Shown here one piece after another: positions 59,770-64,000 of a DNA stretch of 64,000 nucleotides (positions are counted from its first letter, which is position 1; every line of letters starts with the position of its first letter). Under the pieces are notes generated by a model, which worked only from the letters and a program-made list of their open reading frames with translations, did no database searches and had not been told where the DNA came from. The position numbers and the translations under genes were made by a program. The stretch comes from Malachius bipustulatus (taxonomy: Eukaryota; Arthropoda; Insecta; Coleoptera; Melyridae), in NCBI GenBank assembly GCA_910589415.1, contig OU342639.1:25366268-25430267 (forward strand). Direction: 5' to 3'.

Positions 59770-62072
59770 AATAATAATAATATCGTTTATTTACCTAAGA
59801 TACATAATTCTGGCTTAATATTACATCATGAAAAAAATAAGTTTGAGAAAAATTTTAGTTCAGTAACTGTAGTAAATAAACAAAAAAAAATCCACAAGGA
59901 AAACTCCAGCATGGGATTCAATTTTCAACAAACTACAAGCCACTAGGTACACAATATTCCACTAATTAATTTCACACCTACCAACTAACATTACACATCA
60001 ACATCAAAACGGCCCTATACATTCTCAAAAAAATACACTACAAAATCTACACGTAACAACAATGACCAGGACGTCATGAGCCAGACACAACGAAACCACG
60101 ACCCCACTCCGTCCAGGGCGTTGAGTATCGCTATTGAATACGTTGAGTATCCCGTAAATCCCGTAACAGCACTAGACAGCAATCTGTTACCCGATATTCA
60201 GGCCTACCACCTCCAGGATATCCACAATATTAGTACTGTGCACTATCTTTTTTAATTGTACCTTAAACAAAGGGTAAGTTTTTATTTCCCTCAGTTCTAA
60301 TGGAAGCCAATTATATATACGTGGTCCAAGAAAGGCCGGACTTCGCTGTCCTGTTGTAGTCCTTGATGAAATCACTTTCATGTTTTCTTTTATCTTTGCT
60401 CTAGTGCAATGTTCATGCTCCACTGCAGTAAGAAGATGTCTATTCCGAAAGAAATATACCGCTATCCTATAAAAATGCAATTTCCGAGGACACATAGCTC
60501 CGGCCTCATCATACAACAGGCCACTAGGGTAAAGTGCTGGTCTATTATATACAATCTTCAAAAACATCCTTTGTAGTACTTCAATCTTCTTCAGGTGACA
60601 ACTCATCAATCCTCCCCATCCCACAAGTCCGTACACCAGCCTCGACTCTATCAAGGAACAGTACAGTATCCTCAGATATGGCAGGCTGATATATTTTTTT
60701 AATATTTTAAATCTGTACAGTAGGCTTCTCAGTGTTTTAGCAAGATTTTCCGTATGTTTGTTCCATCTCATATGGCTGTCAATATGCAATCCAAGGTATT
60801 TTATTGTATCTGTAGACAAAATATTTGTTCTCTGTCCTTCATTATCAATCGATAGGCATCCATACTCCGGTAGCCCATTTTTATATAAGGAAAAGGGTAC
60901 GTAGAATGTCTTTTCATAATTCACTGTAAGTCTTTTGTTATTGAACCATTTAAATATATATGAGAGATCTTCTTCCGCCCGAACTTTCAGTTCTTCCCAA
61001 GTTTTCGCGGTATAGAATATTGCAGTGTCGTCTGCGTAACCCAGTATACAACCATTCAAAGATTTCTTTAAGAGGTTGTTCACATACAGGTTGAAAAATA
61101 TGGGTCCAAGGATTGTTCCCTGTGGTACCCCGCATTTCAATGGCAAGTGCTCGCTAATTGTTCCTCTAATTTTAACGCATTGGGATCGATTTTTTAGATA
61201 TGAATTAATTAGATTTGACGTTGTACCCCTGAACCTCAGGTCTTCCAAACTGTTTACTAGTTGTTTGTGGTTGACAGTGTCGAACGCCTTTGCCAAATCC
61301 AAAAAGACACACAACGAGGCATTTCCTCTATCTAAACTTTTATAGATCTCAGAGGTTAACAAATATATTGCGTCCTCAGTGGATTTACCTTCTCTAAATC
61401 CAAATTGTTTGTCACTTAGTAGCCCGTATTTGGAAATGTATCCCGTGATACGGCTCTTCAGTATTTTTTCGAAGATCTTAGCTACATTTGATACAACGGA
61501 TATAGGTCTGTAGTTTGTTAACAACTTAATTTCACCTTTTTTATGTATGGGGGAAATCACAGCCATTCCGAAGTCAGTGGGACATATACCGGTCTCAAAT
61601 ATTCGATTAATGAGGGCTACCAATGGGTCTGCTATTTCTTCTGCCACATACTTCAAAGTTTCTGATTTAATTCCGTCTATTCCTGGCATTTTTTTATTTG
61701 CCAGAGATTTTATGGTATTAATTACTTCTCTCTCATTAGTTGGGGCCAGAAAGAATGAGTGTGTGACTGTGTAATTGTCACCAATGGGGGAACTCCTCGG
61801 TAGTTGATGTTCAAGCGATGCTCCCACGTTTGCGAAATATTCATTAAAACCACTTGCTATTTCAATGTCCGATTTCATTAGCACCCTATTTTCGTTAAAG
61901 ATTTCGTTTGGTATCTTTGTCCCACCTTTGTTGTTCGTCAATTTATTAATAACGTTCCACATTTCTTTGCTATTCCCCGATTCTGCGATTTTCCTATTAT
62001 AATATTTGACTTTCGTTTCCTTTATCAGGATATTGAGTTTATTTCTATATTGTATGTACTGTTCTCTCAATA
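59770..62072 (-). mobile_element. 5'-truncated non-LTR retrotransposon with open RT
   Basis: On the minus strand the element runs from its junction with Rep1 copy C (62072) to a (TTA)n microsatellite tail at 59770-59785. The 3'UTR is about 400 bp. The endonuclease and ORF1 are absent. No clear target site duplication could be matched at both ends, so truncation by a later rearrangement is possible. The open frame argues for youth. Confidence 0.7.
60187..62072 (-). CDS. non-LTR reverse transcriptase, uninterrupted, N-truncated
   Basis: The frame is open for 634 codons (62091-60187), but its first codons lie in Rep1 terminal DNA, so element-derived protein begins at about residue 7. RT motifs are in order: NYRPIS (193-198), FLDLAKAFD with the catalytic Asp (263-271), GVPQGTILGP (321-330), and YADD (352-355), all intact. 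A thumb and C-terminal region follow (KYLGLHID, then SRLVYGLVGWG and VLQRMFLKIVYNR). No APE endonuclease is encoded. Motif spacing fits the CR1/L2/Daphne-like group rather than RTE, but the clade is uncertain. No natural ATG for a full ORF2 is present. Target-primed transposition would need endonuclease supplied elsewhere. Confidence 0.9.
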
Positions 62073-63975
62073 TTAGTGTATTTTTTAACAAAAAAATACA
62101 CTATTGAGGACGACATCACTTTCCAAAAATCACCCAAACTCATCAAATGTCCACCGATCATGACCCCCAGATTACGAAAAAGTGGTTTTCCAAAATTCAC
62201 CTGCCCACGATATATATATATATATTTATATATATATTTATATATATATATATTTATATATATATTTATATATATATATATTTATATATATATTTATATA
62301 TATATATATTTCTCCAAAATCGCGAAATTTCGATTTTAAAAACGCTCCTGTGGCTTTATCTTTTAAGATTAGTGAACGAAATTTTGGGTCCTTGTAAAAT
62401 TTGGGAATGACGTTGGATTTTCGTTGAAAAACTTTCCAAAAGTCCCATCACTTCTACAGGGTGTCCCTTCAAAATTCCAGGTATCCGGTTTTTGTCATCT
62501 CATTTCAGGTCGCAGTTTTGAATCTAGGAGGCTGAAATTTTTGTGGGAGTAAGATATCCACAAGGAGTGGTCTGGTATTGCACTTGAGCAAAATCGGCCG
62601 AGCCGTTTCAAAATGGCGTCCATTTTAATTTTTGGAAAAAGGACTATTTTTTGAACCCCTGTATAAGATAGATAGAAAAAGAGTTTTATATCAAATTCAC
62701 AATATTGGAAGTAAATGACTTGAAATTTAATTTCATGCAACAAAATTTGCATTTTTCCTATTAATAAGCCAGTGGCGTGGGTAGGAAAAGGGTAAAAATG
62801 GCTAAATTTCTCCAACAATTTATGAGCACATTTTTGAAGTAATTAAACTGAAATTTTTACAGTAGACAACTATACTAATAGACTTCAACCCTTGAGAATT
62901 TCAAAAAGTAAATAAGAAAAATGGCGGAGATATTCGATTTTTTTTACATGATGTTTTTTTAAAATTAATTTCTCTAAATTTTTAAAAACGCTCCTGTAGC
63001 TTCATCTTTCAAGATTAATGAACGAAATTTTTTACTCTTATAAACCTTAGGGCTGACGTTTGATTTTCGTAAAAAACATTTTCCTAGAGTTGTGTTACTT
63101 CTACAGGATATCCCTCCGAATTTCAGAAAAAAAACCGTCCGTGAGGCACGGTTTCTGGTCGAAGTTTTCAATCTAGAGCGCTGAAATTTTTTTGGTAGTA
63201 AGATACCCTCAAGTAGTCGTCTGGTACTGTATTTGAGTAAAATAGGTAAAGACATTCCAAAATGGCGGCCTTTTCAATTTTTGGAAAATGGCTAGATTTT
63301 GAACCCCTAAATAGGCAAGATCAAAAACTTTTAAACAAAATTAACAAGATTGGAATAAACTTATTTGAAATTTGAGCTAATGCAATACAATTTGCATCAT
63401 TTCTATTAATAAGCCAGAGGCGTGGGTAGGAAAAGGGTAAAAATGTCTACATTTCTATAAACATTCATGAGTTTATTTTTGAAGGAATAGAACGGAAATT
63501 TTGATAGTAGACAACTATACTAATAGCATTTAACCTTCAAAAATTTCAAGAAGCAAATATAAAAATGGCGGAGATATATTCGAATATTTTTAAATGATGT
63601 TTATTCCTCTAAAATTTCAAACTTTCGGTTTTCAAAACTCTCCTTTCAGTTTTTTCCGAATTTATTAAAGGTAGTGTAAAAAATAGTATTTTTCAAGTAA
63701 AGTTAGCCAGTGGCGGGCATAGGAAAAGGGACAAAATTGTAAAATGTTGCCAATTTTTTTGATTTTTAAATTTAAAAATTCGATCTAAGGCACGTGTTGA
63801 AACGAAATGAAATGAAATTATCACAGAAAATTTTTCACATTAAAGCACTACGCTAACATGACATGACTGTAGAAAATTTCAGAAAGCCAATAATTTAAAA
63901 AGCGGTGAAAATATTCATAATTGAATCGCATAAAAATACACTATTTCTGCGATTGATGCGCAAGAAGGTTTTTTT
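62073..63975 (-). repeat. Rep1 copy C, inverted, right arm of giant inverted repeat
   Basis: This is the reverse complement of copy B end to end. It opens with the terminal hairpin (62075-62102), passes the TA microsatellite (62210-62311) and the two 640-bp subunits, and closes with GCGCAAGAAGGTTTTTTT at 63960-63976. Differences from copy B are few apart from microsatellite length. Confidence 0.85.
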
Positions 63976-64000
63976 ATTGTCTGGACTATTTTTACTCTTT

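Overview
This is AT-rich, intron-dominated insect DNA. No bacterial gene organisation is present. The mariner, Ty3/gypsy, Penelope-like and non-LTR element content and the very long intron point to a repeat-rich insect; the order cannot be fixed from this window (a beetle or hemipteran would fit). Almost everything recognisable is mobile-element sequence in various states of decay.

The only host gene supported is on the + strand. A short first coding exon (18114-18180) encodes an N-terminal signal peptide and ends in a consensus GTAAGT donor. A second exon (51895-52203) encodes one complete immunoglobulin domain. Both sides of the junction are in phase 1, so the exons join in frame across a 33.7 kb intron. 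A GC-rich promoter/5'UTR region (17745-18113) precedes exon 1. The gene continues beyond the window.

Layout. 1-1274: mariner element with an open, DD34D-complete transposase, cut by the left window edge. 3239-3656: short 5'-truncated non-LTR insertion with a 12-bp target duplication. 5000-5440: non-LTR C-terminal remnant. 5780-9033 (minus strand): broken Ty3/gypsy-type LTR element with reverse-transcriptase remnant, open gag, duplicated tRNA-Lys-type primer binding site and one LTR carrying a tRNA-Lys-like stretch. 10126-10745: a 144-bp satellite. 18181-51894 (the intron): two TA-flanked elements with long inverted repeats; a Penelope-like element (PLE) with reverse-transcriptase and GIY-YIG pieces, a TATA/Inr promoter and a hammerhead ribozyme motif; a second PLE terminus with a ribozyme relic; and fragments of RTE-like, jockey/R1-like and probably Crypton-like elements. 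53534-54273: another TA-flanked inverted-repeat element. 54613-63975: three copies of an unclassified repeat called Rep1 here. Two of them form a giant inverted repeat (arms about 1.9 kb) around a 3.46 kb spacer holding a non-LTR element with a 634-codon open reverse transcriptase.

The points most worth following are the Rep1 inverted repeat enclosing the open reverse transcriptase, the PLE hammerhead/promoter unit, and the tRNA-Lys-like sequence in U5 of the LTR element. Family assignments come from reading motifs by eye; no database search was run.
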